Assembly (NCBI GenBank): GCA_050949745.1
Contig: JBMNGF010000017.1
Span: 1-64,000, forward strand
Origin: Syntrophaceticus sp050949745
GTDB taxonomy: Bacteria; Bacillota; DSM-12270; Thermacetogeniales; Thermacetogeniaceae
DNA length: 64,000 bases
Direction of reading: 5' to 3'
Part shown: in pieces, positions 17,342-26,179 of the stretch
Layout of the letters: each line of letters begins with the position of its first letter
Position numbering within the stretch: the first letter of the stretch is position 1
Made by a program: the position numbers and the translations under genes
Notes under the pieces: model-generated
The model's input: only the letters and a program-made list of their open reading frames with translations
Databases searched by the model: none
What the model was told of the DNA's origin: nothing

Positions 17342-19276
17342 TCAATAACGGATATCGAAGTTGATACGCAAGTTTTTCTCTGTATCCTTCAACCGTTTCA
17401 AATTAATTTTTAAAGCTTCCATTTCCGTCCATGTAAAACTATAACCGAATAACACCACGTTCTCAGGATTAAAGTTACCGTCAGTTTCATATTTTACTAC
17501 AATGGCTTCAATCGCCTTATTAGACAATTCCGGGTCAATTAGGTAAAGATGTTTTCCTATATAATAGCCATTGTATCCAGCAAAATTTAACTCCTCAGCA
17601 TCTGCTGTAAGTCCATATCCATCTCTAACAAGCCACGTTGAAAGGACGGTAGGTTTTCCAAAATCACTAAGAATGTCTTTGTCAGCAAATAATTTATTTT
17701 CAGTTGGGTCAAACTTTTCAAGCTTGTCTAGAGTGTTTTGCTCAGGCTCAGCAAGAATAAAGTGCCTAAAACCGAGATCTACCTTAGTGTCTGGAAATTC
17801 TTCTTTTATCTTTTTTGCTGCCCTGATAATGCGTTCTATACCAATTTGATCAAGTGTATGAGGACGCCCATTTTCATCTAACATCTCTATAACATTTTTC
17901 CACTTTTCCTTTTCACTACTAGAAGCATTTGCAAAAAGATAATCAAGGTTTTCAGGCAATTGTATCATTATAAATTTACACTTACATCCTAATGAAAATT
18001 TGAGTGCAGAATGTGCCGTAGTTGCAGAACCGCTAAAGAAATCCAAAATAATATCACCGTCTTTAACATTAGCTAAGCTTATTATTGCATCAATTAATTG
18101 CGTTGGTTTGGGATTACTAAAAGCATTTTTAAATCCAAATAGCTCTGTTAATTCATCGCTAGCTTTTTGATTGCTCCCATAAATTTCGTGAATCCACCAA
18201 TTAGTAGCACATTGCCCCTCTGCCTGCCTTTCAGTTTTGAAATATTTCTTTCGAGGCATTCCATCGCCACCACGTGGAAAATATATTCTATTGTCGTTTA
18301 AAAGAGATGTATATGTATCAAAGTCTCCCATCCATTCTTCATTAAGTTCAATCCCAGTTGGAGTAATAATAGTGTATCTAGTGCCAGATTGATCAGAACC
18401 TGCTTTCCAAGGTTTTGAAGCCCAGTCACCACGTGGGTCATTATCAGGATTTGAAAATTCTCCTGTAAGTGCAACTTTACCAACGCCTGCATCTTTAAGG
18501 TATTGACAATTTCTAGAGTATACAAGAATGTGTTCAGCAACAATTCCTATTAATTTAGTTTTATCATTCGGTTGATTATGTCGTCTTCTCCAATGAATGT
18601 GACCTTCAAAATTCTCCTCCCCAAACACGTCATCACAAATAAGCCTTAGATTTGCTTGTTCATTATCATCTATTGAGATAAAAATCACACCGTCATCCTT
18701 AAGTAAATCCCTAGCCAGTAAAAGACGTGGGTACATAAACATTAACCACGCAGAATGAGAAGCCGAACCACGCTTTGTTAAGTCTAAAATACGTTGTGCC
18801 TGTTCTTCGCTAATACTTAGTTTTTCCGAAAGCTCTTCCACAGTAAAATTGAACTGGTCATTATACACAAATCCATCTGTTCCAGTGTTATAAGGAGGAT
18901 CAATATAAATACATTTAACTTGACCTGAATAGGACTTCAAGAGATGCTTTAACCCATCAAGATTATCGCCACTTATATAGATGTTTTCACTGTTCATATT
19001 TTCTGGTTTTGAGTTATGTTCCTCGTTTGGCATGACAACAGTTGTAGTATCAATTGAAGCCAACAATCGGGCATAATTTTTTCCTAAAAACTTGAGTTCA
19101 TAACCCTCTCCTGTGACAGCAATCTTATCACTTAAAAATTCCTTAAACCGTTCAATATCAAAGGACCCATCTGCCCTAAAGCATGAGGGGAAATTTTCTT
19201 TTAGTATAGCCATTTCTCGGCTGTTCGGTACTGCAGTATCATTGGCATTCATAATATCCTTAATCATTGCAATCAT
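17342..19276 (-). CDS. mod: type III DNA methyltransferase, Mod subunit
   Basis: This beta-class N6-adenine methyltransferase gives the system its sequence specificity and protects self DNA. The catalytic motif IV is DPPYNTGTDGFVYND (about residue 125). The AdoMet-binding motif I, DFFSGSATTAHS, follows late, the order expected for beta-class enzymes. The variable region between them (about 220-330) should be the target-recognition domain. The frame opens at ATG 19276, within the regulator's 3' end. The ATG at 19267 is better spaced from AAGGTG. Both overlap or abut the XRE gene, so the two are likely translationally coupled. Confidence 0.94.
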   Translation of the reverse strand: MIAMIKDIMNANDTAVPNSREMAILKENFPSCFRADGSFDIERFKEFLSDKIAVTGEGYELKFLGKNYARLLASIDTTTVVMPNEEHNSKPENMNSENIYISGDNLDGLKHLLKSYSGQVKCIYIDPPYNTGTDGFVYNDQFNFTVEELSEKLSISEEQAQRILDLTKRGSASHSAWLMFMYPRLLLARDLLKDDGVIFISIDDNEQANLRLICDDVFGEENFEGHIHWRRRHNQPNDKTKLIGIVAEHILVYSRNCQYLKDAGVGKVALTGEFSNPDNDPRGDWASKPWKAGSDQSGTRYTIITPTGIELNEEWMGDFDTYTSLLNDNRIYFPRGGDGMPRKKYFKTERQAEGQCATNWWIHEIYGSNQKASDELTELFGFKNAFSNPKPTQLIDAIISLANVKDGDIILDFFSGSATTAHSALKFSLGCKCKFIMIQLPENLDYLFANASSSEKEKWKNVIEMLDENGRPHTLDQIGIERIIRAAKKIKEEFPDTKVDLGFRHFILAEPEQNTLDKLEKFDPTENKLFADKDILSDFGKPTVLSTWLVRDGYGLTADAEELNFAGYNGYYIGKHLYLIDPELSNKAIEAIVVKYETDGNFNPENVVLFGYSFTWTEMEALKINLKRLKDTEKNLRINFDIRY

Positions 19277-19499
19277 TCACCTTGCCTTTCTCAATTTTAT
19301 CAGGTACAAACTCTAAAATATCACAAATGTCACATTCTAAAGCTGTGCATATTTTTTGAAGTATTTCTGTATTTACATTTTCGTTTCTGCCAAGCTTTGT
19401 GATAGTTGCCGAGCTAACACCGGAAAGGCGTTGCAAATCTTTCTTTTTCATATTCTTATCAATTAGCAGCTTCCATAGCTTGTTATAATGTATTGCCAT
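19260..19499 (-). CDS. XRE/Cro-type HTH regulator upstream of mod-res
   Basis: The product has 79 residues from ATG 19499, which is preceded by GGGAGGTG; the longer frame from a TTG at 19517 contains that ribosome site and is rejected. The helix-turn-helix is KKKDLQRLSGVSSATITKLGR, and the C-terminus LECDICDILEFVPD is typical of short XRE regulators. It overlaps mod by several bases. The arrangement resembles controller proteins of restriction-modification systems, so autoregulation and control of mod/res is likely but not shown. Confidence 0.88.
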   Translation of the reverse strand: MAIHYNKLWKLLIDKNMKKKDLQRLSGVSSATITKLGRNENVNTEILQKICTALECDICDILEFVPDKIEKGKVNDCND

Positions 19500-20117
19500 T
19501 TTTTGCACCTCCCACAAATATTAATAATTATATCACAAAAACACGCTATAAACAGCATAATTTTTTAATCTCACATTATTTTTAATCTGTTTCAATCATA
19601 TTTTTCTATTTGCGCATTTAATTAATGGTGCTCAAATAAATACTTTTAGACAAAAATGTCTGTAAGTCTATTTGTAAAACCAAAGGAAAAGTTATAACAT
19701 TAATCCTTCTTAAACTAAATATCACTTCCGCTCAAATTTGAGCAAAAGCATAAGCATTACAGCCGTCTTTACCTTAGAAAAAAGACAGGCTGTTTTTTTA
19801 TTTTAGGGGTTCGAATCAATAAAATTCTTCGCTTATGAATGAGGAAGAAAGATATTTTTCTAAAATCCTCAACTAATGTGTTCTACCAAGGCTATAAGGT
19901 GAGAGGAAAAATAATCCCCCAATGAAAGCATAGTTTTTCTCTCACTGCTCCTTGACAACTGAATACCCCGAAATGCAAGAGATACTTCAAGCAGAATATG
20001 CCATGACGATAATTCCGAGCGTATTCCTTGAAAGATAACGAGGTTGTGTCCAACAAGGCAAACTCTCTGGAACAGTAGCGTTTCGGGTCATTTATAAAAG
20101 GCAAGGAGGTGAAATAA
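19500..20117. other. 618-bp divergent intergenic region
   Basis: No convincing gene is seen. It should hold the leftward XRE/mod/res promoter, a rightward hairpin terminator at 19759-19800 with no gene ahead of it, and a rightward leader for the primase that includes a TTGACA-like word near 19952 and an AAGGAGGTG ribosome site at 20103. Confidence 0.5.
19759..19800 (+). terminator. stand-alone intrinsic terminator
   Basis: ACAGCCGTCTTT pairs with AAAGACAGGCTGT and is followed by seven T. No plus-strand reading frame precedes it, so it may end a short untranslated RNA or a leader. Confidence 0.65.
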
Positions 20118-22442
20118 CTGAAAACACAATATGATAACTTGCCACAGGTGCTTAAAGATAAGCCACAGTTTTGCTGTTGGAAATATGAAGAACGAAGTGG
20201 TAGAAAAACCAAAGTTCCCTATAACCCAGTAACGAGAAAAAGGGCAAAACCAAATCAACGTGGTACATTTAAAGATTTTAGTTCGGCGGTAGCTGCTATA
20301 AGTGATTATGACGGTATCGGATTTTTGGTGGGTAATGACATATGTGTTATCGACTTAGATGATTGCTTTGATAGTGGTGGTAAGCTTAAGCCTGTTGCCC
20401 AAATTGTTGTAGAGGCTTTTAGTGGTTGTTATATGGAACACAGTCCATCTGAAAAAGGGCTTCATATTTTCTTTAAGGCCACAGGCTTTAACTTTGACAA
20501 AACAAAATACTATATCAACAACAGAAAGCTGGGAGTTGAGGTCTATGTGGCTGGAGCAACAAACCGCTTTGTTACCGTAACAGGCAATGTATATGCAGAT
20601 GGTGATATAGCGGAGAAATCGAATGAGCTTCAGATGATACTAGACAAGTATATGCTGCGTCCTACCCCTGTGAATCAACTACTGGATACAGAAAGTCAAT
20701 CCTATCTGTCTGACAAGTCTGTTATTGAGAAGGGTTTAAAATCGGCAAACGGAGAAAGATTCAAAGCATTATGGCAGGGAGATACATCTGGTTATGCTTC
20801 TGCCAGTGAAGCTGATTTGGCACTTTGCGGTATGCTGGCATTTTGGTGTGGCAGGGATATTGAGCAGATGGACAGACTATTCCGGCAGAGCGGCTTAATG
20901 CGAGATAAATGGAATAGACCACAGTCCGGCAGTACTTATGGAATGATAACCATAGAAAAAGCTATCGCAAATGCTACTGAAATATATAAACCAGGTGGTA
21001 AGCGTTCATCAGCTACAGAAGATTTTGGTGAATGTTCTCTTACTGGCTTTAAGCCTGAGAGTAACGATCGCTACCCTTGGACGGATATTGGGGCAAGCAG
21101 GCTGTTTGCTGATTATTATAAATCTTTAGCCCGCTATGTTCCTGAAAAGAAAATGTGGTTTTGCTACGAGAATGGCATTTGGATTCCTGATGTCGGTAAT
21201 CTCAAAGTGATGGAAATGTGTAAATCATTGGCTAATCAACTGCTAACCTATGCTTTGACTATTCAGGATGAACATCAAAGAAAAGCATACATTGACTATT
21301 GCCGAAAGTGGCAGTCAAGAAGATACAGGGAAACGGTGCTTAAGGATGCACAGAGCGTATATCCCATATCAATGGCTGAATTTGACCAAGGCCCGCTTAT
21401 GCTCAATTGTGCCAATGGAACATTGTTTTTAATGCCTATGGATTTTCGTCCCCACAACAGCGAGGACAGGCTTACAAAGATATCTGGTGTTAAATATGAC
21501 CCAGAAGCAAAAAGTGAGCGATGGGATAGATTTATTCATGAGATTATGAGCGGAGATGAGGAAAAGGCAAAATTCCTCCAAAAAGCCTTTGGTTACAGTA
21601 TCAGCGGAGACACTCGGTATGAATGCCTGTTTGTTCTCTATGGTGCTACAACTCGAAACGGTAAAGGTACGCTATGTGAGAGCGTTCTTAAGGTATTAGG
21701 CAGTTATGGCTGTACCGCAAGGCCGGAGACTATCAGTCTGAAAAAGAACAATAACAGTTCAAGTCCAAGTGAAGATATTGCCCGGCTTGCAGGAGTACGC
21801 TTTGTGAATATCTCCGAACCTAGCAGAGGACTTGTCCTAAATGCTGCACAGGTAAAAAGCATGACAGGTGGTGACACCATCAATGCAAGGTTTCTACATG
21901 AGAATTCTTTTGACTTTTCACCAAAGTTTAAGCTGTATATCAACACCAATTATCTGCCCGTTATTACGGATATGACACTGTTTTCCAGTGGCAGAGTGGT
22001 AATTATCCCTTTTGAACGACACTTTGATGAAAGCGAGCAGGATAAAAACTTAAAACGTGAATTCGCCAAAGCGAAGAATCAGAGTGCTATCCTCAACTGG
22101 CTAATTGAAGGCTACCAGTTGTTAAAGAAGGAGGGCTTGACTTTACCTGATTCCGTTAAGACAGCAACAGAGGCTTATAAGCGTGACAGCGATAAAATAG
22201 CATTATTTTTCGAGGATGCCTTGGAGGAAAGCCCTAACAGTGAGGTGCGGACATCCGAAGTGTATGCCCGGTATCAGCGTTGGTGCAGTGCCAATGGCTG
22301 TTATTCGGAGAATGCAAGAAACTTCAAACAAGCCTTAACAGCTATCGCCCGTGTAGAACGGAAACGACCACGTTCTGGTGGTGGAATGACCACAATGCTT
22401 ATCGGATATAAGCTGACAGAAGAAGAGTTTTTTCTTATTTAA
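20118..22442 (+). CDS. phage/plasmid primase-helicase, P4 family
   Basis: This is a replication protein fusing a PrimPol-like domain and an SF3 helicase. The N-terminal part contains ICVIDLDDC and YMEHSPSEKGLHIFFK, the catalytic pattern of phage PrimPol domains. The C-terminal part has Walker A YGATTRNGKGT and a D5-type helicase ending in a winged-helix tail. A TTG at 20139 is possible, but AAGGAGGT at 20103-20110 is spaced for the CTG at 20118, giving M-K-T-Q-Y-D and about 774 residues. Together with the recombinase it implies an element with its own replication initiation. Confidence 0.88.
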   Translation: MKTQYDNLPQVLKDKPQFCCWKYEERSGRKTKVPYNPVTRKRAKPNQRGTFKDFSSAVAAISDYDGIGFLVGNDICVIDLDDCFDSGGKLKPVAQIVVEAFSGCYMEHSPSEKGLHIFFKATGFNFDKTKYYINNRKLGVEVYVAGATNRFVTVTGNVYADGDIAEKSNELQMILDKYMLRPTPVNQLLDTESQSYLSDKSVIEKGLKSANGERFKALWQGDTSGYASASEADLALCGMLAFWCGRDIEQMDRLFRQSGLMRDKWNRPQSGSTYGMITIEKAIANATEIYKPGGKRSSATEDFGECSLTGFKPESNDRYPWTDIGASRLFADYYKSLARYVPEKKMWFCYENGIWIPDVGNLKVMEMCKSLANQLLTYALTIQDEHQRKAYIDYCRKWQSRRYRETVLKDAQSVYPISMAEFDQGPLMLNCANGTLFLMPMDFRPHNSEDRLTKISGVKYDPEAKSERWDRFIHEIMSGDEEKAKFLQKAFGYSISGDTRYECLFVLYGATTRNGKGTLCESVLKVLGSYGCTARPETISLKKNNNSSSPSEDIARLAGVRFVNISEPSRGLVLNAAQVKSMTGGDTINARFLHENSFDFSPKFKLYINTNYLPVITDMTLFSSGRVVIIPFERHFDESEQDKNLKREFAKAKNQSAILNWLIEGYQLLKKEGLTLPDSVKTATEAYKRDSDKIALFFEDALEESPNSEVRTSEVYARYQRWCSANGCYSENARNFKQALTAIARVERKRPRSGGGMTTMLIGYKLTEEEFFLI

Positions 22443-22714
22443 ACACAGTGTAGCAGCTTGTAGCAAGAAAAACAGGTTATATAAAAAATCGCTCTCGTAT
22501 AGAGAGTTTAGTTTTTACCTGCTACATCTTGCTACAAAGCTTAAAACCACTAAAACCACTGGATACAACTTCATGTGTTAATACCTGCCCTAGGGGAGGT
22601 CAAATCTCCACACCTTTTCATCTGGATAACGGGCGTGGGGCAACGCGTAAAAAAACGCGGTTTCAAACGGGGTATATACCCCACAATCCATTTTAATTTA
22701 GGAGGTAAACGATT
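22443..22714. other. phage-type intergenic region with inverted repeat
   Basis: TTGTAGCAAG (22458-22467) pairs with CTTGCTACAA (22528-22537), and CTCTCGTATAGAGAG lies between them. The right part carries GGGGAGGTCAAATCTC and GGGGTATATACCCC. From memory, this style of sequence commonly sits ahead of terminase genes in clostridial prophages, which hints that terminase and portal genes were lost here. No gene is seen. Confidence 0.4.
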
Positions 22715-23614
22715 ATGGCAACATCAACAACTTATAATAGAGCGTTTTGGAATGTTATGAAAGGAAAAGAAGAAAATAATCGAAATCTAAGGGAGGGCTT
22801 TGATAATGCAGGAGCCTATGTCGCACCAGACGAGTTCCGAGAAGGCTTTAACACTGCATTGGCAAAGGAGAATATATTCCGCAGATTTGCTACTGTTATC
22901 AATCTATCTTCTGCAGAAGGTAAAATTCAAGCGGTATCCTCAACGGGTACAGCAGATTGGGTTGAAGACGGAGATCCAATCCCCGAAAGTGTCGATACAT
23001 TTACACAGTTTCTGGTAAAATCATACAAGCTGGCATCTCTTGTCAAGCTAAACCGCTCATTCGTCACCGATATGAACTTTAATCTTGAAAAGTATCTGAT
23101 GAGTGATTTTGCGAAGCGTTTTGGCAAGGCTGAGGAAAATGCATTACTTAATGGAAATGGCACAACACAGCCAACAGGTATCCTTACAGCAGATGCAGAT
23201 GTAACTACAGCAGATAGTGCTACCATCTCTTTTGACGAGATTATCTCTCTGTATTTTTCATTAAAAGATGAATACCGCAATAACGCTGTGTTTATCATGC
23301 ACGATAATACAGCTATGCTTCTTAGAACCCTTAAAGATACAAGCGGCAGTTATCTGTGGAATTCTTCGGATAACACCATCTTCGGAAAGCCTGTAGTTAC
23401 CTCTCCATATATGCCTACAGTATCTGCAGGAGCGAAAAGCATTGTATTTGGAGATTTATCATACTACTGGCTGATTGAGCGTCAGCCAATAACAATAAAA
23501 AAATTAAGTGAGTTATATGCATTGCAGGGGCAAATTGGATTTTCTGCTTACGAGAGATTGGATGGCAAGCTAATTCAACCGGATGCTCTGAAAATATTAC
23601 AAATAAAAGCTTAA
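22715..23614 (+). CDS. phage major capsid protein, HK97 family, without delta domain
   Basis: The 299 residues align with the mature HK97-fold coat protein. An N-arm (AYVAPDEFREGFNTALAKENIFRR) leads to the E-loop region (DWVEDGDPIPESVDTFTQF). The P-domain spine follows (KLASLVKLNRSFVTD), then the A-domain (NGNGTTQPTGILTAD and GKPVVTSPYMP). The usual 100-residue N-terminal scaffolding delta domain is missing, and no prohead protease, portal, terminase or tail gene is nearby. AGGAGG precedes the ATG. It could be a deletion relic of a prophage or a satellite-type capsid gene kept for a purpose. Confidence 0.9.
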   Translation: MATSTTYNRAFWNVMKGKEENNRNLREGFDNAGAYVAPDEFREGFNTALAKENIFRRFATVINLSSAEGKIQAVSSTGTADWVEDGDPIPESVDTFTQFLVKSYKLASLVKLNRSFVTDMNFNLEKYLMSDFAKRFGKAEENALLNGNGTTQPTGILTADADVTTADSATISFDEIISLYFSLKDEYRNNAVFIMHDNTAMLLRTLKDTSGSYLWNSSDNTIFGKPVVTSPYMPTVSAGAKSIVFGDLSYYWLIERQPITIKKLSELYALQGQIGFSAYERLDGKLIQPDALKILQIKA

Positions 23615-23689
23615 ATAATGGATTAGGCACTGAGTCATCAATTCAGCTCAGTGCCAGTTCCTTCAAAACATAGGACAGGAGGTCACGAT

Positions 23690-23893
23690 ATGGAGAATCA
23701 AAGTAACAGCCGCACAACCAAATCCGATATCGGAGGTACGGTCTATGTGGTGGAATCACGAGTAAGTGATTCAGCAAAGGAAAGTGCATATTCCAAGCTG
23801 AAACGACTGATTACAGTCAACGCAAAAAGCCTTTCAAAGTTATCAGATAGTTCATATAAACCCACGGAAATCAACTCGACTTCTTCAAGGTAG
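23690..23893 (+). CDS. TnpW-like small transposon protein
   Basis: The 67-residue product starts at ATG 23690, nine bases after AGGAGG. The central pattern GGTVYVVESRVSDSAKESAYSKLKRLI resembles TnpW proteins of Tn4451-type elements, which lie just upstream of the large serine recombinase as here. The function is unknown. The Ser/Thr-rich tail is not conserved-looking. The identification rests on a short motif plus position. Confidence 0.65.
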   Translation: MENQSNSRTTKSDIGGTVYVVESRVSDSAKESAYSKLKRLITVNAKSLSKLSDSSYKPTEINSTSSR

Positions 23894-23950
23894 TACGGTA
23901 ATATACATAGTGCTAAACCGCTTGAAGACTGTCGGAAATGGAGGATAAAA

Positions 23951-25603
23951 ATGAATAGACAGTCAACATTTAGCACTATACGTAAATCAACATTAGCATT
24001 TGAAGAAGCAAAACTTACTGCTCTTTACTGCAGGCTTTCACGTGATGATGAGCTTGCAGGAGACAGCAACAGCATAGTGAACCAGAAGGCAATTCTAAAA
24101 AAATATGCTGAGGACAACGGTTTTCGCAACATCGAATTTTATGTGGATGATGGGGTCAGCGGTACAACTTTTGATAGACCAGACTTTAACCGCATGATTG
24201 CAGATGTAGAGTCCGGTAGAATCGGAACGATTATCATCAAGGATATGTCCCGTTTCGGCAGGGATTACCTTAAAGTAGGTTATTATACCGAGATTATGTT
24301 TCCTGAAGCAGATGTACGATTCATTGCTATTAACAATGGTATTGATAGTGCAAACCAAGCAGACAGTGACTTTACACCGTTTCTTAACATTATTAATGAA
24401 TGGTATGCTAAGGATACTAGCAAGAAAATCCGTGCCGTGTTCAAATCCAAGGGACAGTCAGGCAAGCCACTCTGCACCAATCCGCCTTACGGTTATATTA
24501 AAGACCCTGAAGATAAGTTGCACTGGATTATAGATGAGAAAGCCGCCAAAGTGGTCAGAGATATTTTCCGACTGTGCATGGCTGGCTTTGGACCCACGCA
24601 GATAGCAAAGCAACTTGAAAAGCGATGCATTGATACACCTACGGTTCATCTTCGCAAAATGGGTATTAACACTCCAGCAAGACCACCTGAAAACCCATAT
24701 GCTTGGTCGGCTCGTACCGTAGCAGATATTCTGGCTAAAATGGAATATCTAGGTCACACGGTGAATTTCAAGACTTCTAAAAAGTCATATAAGAGCAAAG
24801 TCAAGATAATGAACAATCCAGAAGATTGGCTGGTTTTCAAAAATACCCATGAAGCAATTATCGATGAGGGCACTTGGGAAACAGTGCAGAAAATCAGAGA
24901 CGGCAAGCGAAGACCATCACGATTAGGTGAAATGGGAATGCTTTCTGGCATGATGTTCTGTGCCGACTGTGGAGCAAAGTTGTATCAGGTTAGAGGCAAG
25001 GGATGGACACACGATAAGGAATACTTCGTTTGTGCTACTTACCGCAAGAAAAAGGGTATGTGCAGTTCACATCAGATACGCAATGTTGTAGTGGAACAGC
25101 TTTTGTTAGAAGACTTAAGACGTGTAACCTCCTTTGCCAAAGACCATGAACAGGAATTCATCCGTATAGTTATGAATAATTCAGAAAAGGAACTTGCCAA
25201 AGAACTCCGCCAAAGTCAAAAGGAGTACGAACAAGCACAGACTCGCATTGCTGACTTAGACAAAATCATTCGAAAGCTATATGAGGACAATGTGATGGGC
25301 AAAATTCCCGAAGAGCGTTTTTACAAGATGTCGGCTGAATATGAAGCCGAGCAGAAGACTCTGGAAAAAAGAATAATCAAATTAAAGCATACCATTGATA
25401 CAGCAAATGAACAGTCCCTCAATACCGACCGCTTTTTAGCACTGGTTAAAAAGTACACAGAAATTAAAGAATTGGATGCAGAGATTATCCGAGAGTTCAT
25501 TGACAAAATTATAGTATTCAAGGCTGAAAAGGTAGATGGCCGCAGAACCCAGCGGATTCAAATTTTCTATAACTGCATTGGCGCTATCGATTTACCAAAA
25601 TAA
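23951..25603 (+). CDS. large serine recombinase (TnpX-like)
   Basis: This site-specific integrase/excisionase uses a serine nucleophile. The resolvase domain is at 22-170 with ALYCRLSRDDE (catalytic Ser), the NQKAILKKYA helix, DDGVSGTTFDRPDF and IIIKDMSRFGRDYL. The recombinase domain follows (PPYGYIKDPEDKLHWIIDEK). A zinc ribbon is next (CADCGAKLYQVRG with a later CATY...C), then a coiled-coil region (about 410-500). At 550 residues it is intermediate between phage integrases and TnpX. It is the last gene of the element, followed by a terminator. Excision and integration at the element ends is inferred. Confidence 0.95.
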   Translation: MNRQSTFSTIRKSTLAFEEAKLTALYCRLSRDDELAGDSNSIVNQKAILKKYAEDNGFRNIEFYVDDGVSGTTFDRPDFNRMIADVESGRIGTIIIKDMSRFGRDYLKVGYYTEIMFPEADVRFIAINNGIDSANQADSDFTPFLNIINEWYAKDTSKKIRAVFKSKGQSGKPLCTNPPYGYIKDPEDKLHWIIDEKAAKVVRDIFRLCMAGFGPTQIAKQLEKRCIDTPTVHLRKMGINTPARPPENPYAWSARTVADILAKMEYLGHTVNFKTSKKSYKSKVKIMNNPEDWLVFKNTHEAIIDEGTWETVQKIRDGKRRPSRLGEMGMLSGMMFCADCGAKLYQVRGKGWTHDKEYFVCATYRKKKGMCSSHQIRNVVVEQLLLEDLRRVTSFAKDHEQEFIRIVMNNSEKELAKELRQSQKEYEQAQTRIADLDKIIRKLYEDNVMGKIPEERFYKMSAEYEAEQKTLEKRIIKLKHTIDTANEQSLNTDRFLALVKKYTEIKELDAEIIREFIDKIIVFKAEKVDGRRTQRIQIFYNCIGAIDLPK

Positions 25604-25605
25604 AC

Positions 25606-25649
25606 GAAAAAACGGCATAGCCGAATATCAACGACTATGCCGAATTTTT
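25606..25649 (+). terminator. intrinsic terminator after the recombinase
   Basis: CGGCATAG pairs with CTATGCCG and is followed by AATTTTT, a few bases after the recombinase stop. Confidence 0.85.
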
Positions 25650-25683
25650 CAGGAATTATATATCCCTATCTGACCGCTCCTAA

Positions 25684-25828
25684 GGGGACCTTCTTTTTAA
25701 CTCCCCCCTGCTTCCCCTTCATCATCAACTCGCCCACCAGTTGGCAATCTAGGGAAGGGAACTCACCCATAGCACATATATCAACACTCCGTTTTCTATA
25801 TGTGGCAAACGAAACGTCCCCATGCCAC
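25684..25828 (+). repeat. about 150-bp direct repeat, copy 2
   Basis: This matches 10538-10690 from the GGGGACCTTCTTTTT start to the GTGGCA palindrome end. It begins a few bases after the presumed right end of the mobile element. The first 35 bases look like the right half of a GGAAGCA palindrome without its left arm. Confidence 0.75.
25802..25828. repeat. 27-bp palindrome, GTGGCA subfamily
   Basis: GTGGCA/TGCCAC arms flank AACGAAACGTCCCCA. The last 13 bases are repeated immediately after it (25829-25841). Confidence 0.75.
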
Positions 25829-25846
25829 ATCCCCATGCCACAATCG

Positions 25847-25941
25847 CTACCAGTTGGCAATCTAGGGAAGGAACCACACCCATGACACATACATCAACAC
25901 CCCGTATTCTATATGTGGCAAACGAAAGATCCCCGCGCCAC
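25847..25941 (+). repeat. partial third copy of the 150-bp repeat
   Basis: CTACCAGTTGGCAATCTAGG begins a near repeat of 25735-25828, ending in another GTGGCA palindrome (25915-25941, core AACGAAAGATCCCCG). The tandem arrangement suggests local duplication. Confidence 0.7.
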
Positions 25942-26060
25942 GCCCTTAAAAATAAAACCAAATAGATTAATTTTTTGCAGACAACTGTAGAATAATCTGA
26001 TATTATATAAATCATGTGAATTCATATTATTTTAACAAAAAGGTGGCATTAAGCCTATTA

Positions 26061-26099
26061 CACAGTATTCCTGCACCTAAACATGGCAGGTATACTGTG
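26061..26099 (+). promoter_or_regulatory. strong stem-loop in the leader of the purine permease gene
   Basis: CACAGTATTCCTGC pairs with GCAGGTATACTGTG (13 of 14 bases) around an 11-nt loop, 80 bp before the permease start. No purine-riboswitch core could be recognised, so the role, attenuation or protein binding, is open. Confidence 0.5.
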
Positions 26100-26179
26100 A
26101 TTGTTGCTTTTATGCGCCAATGAATTCATTCTAGCTCATTCTCAGCGATGGGCACAAATCTAAAAGGGAGGTTATTTTA

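Larger units (their letters stand above)
13227..25680. mobile_element. putative serine-recombinase element carrying type III R-M, primase and lone capsid gene
   Basis: The boundaries are inferred. The segment holds DUF3883, type III res and mod, XRE regulator, P4-type primase, HK97 major capsid, TnpW-like protein and a large serine recombinase. The left and right flanks each hold one half of a GGAAGCAA-type palindrome (13205-13226 and 25683-25717), as expected if insertion split one copy. The DNA inside looks more AT-rich than the neighbours, and its intergenic regions lack the palindromes common outside. The exact att core could not be identified. Confidence 0.5.

Noticed and set aside
25981..26179. 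Purine riboswitch ahead of the nucleobase permease
   Set aside because: The conserved loop sequences of the purine aptamer are not found; only an unrelated hairpin is present.
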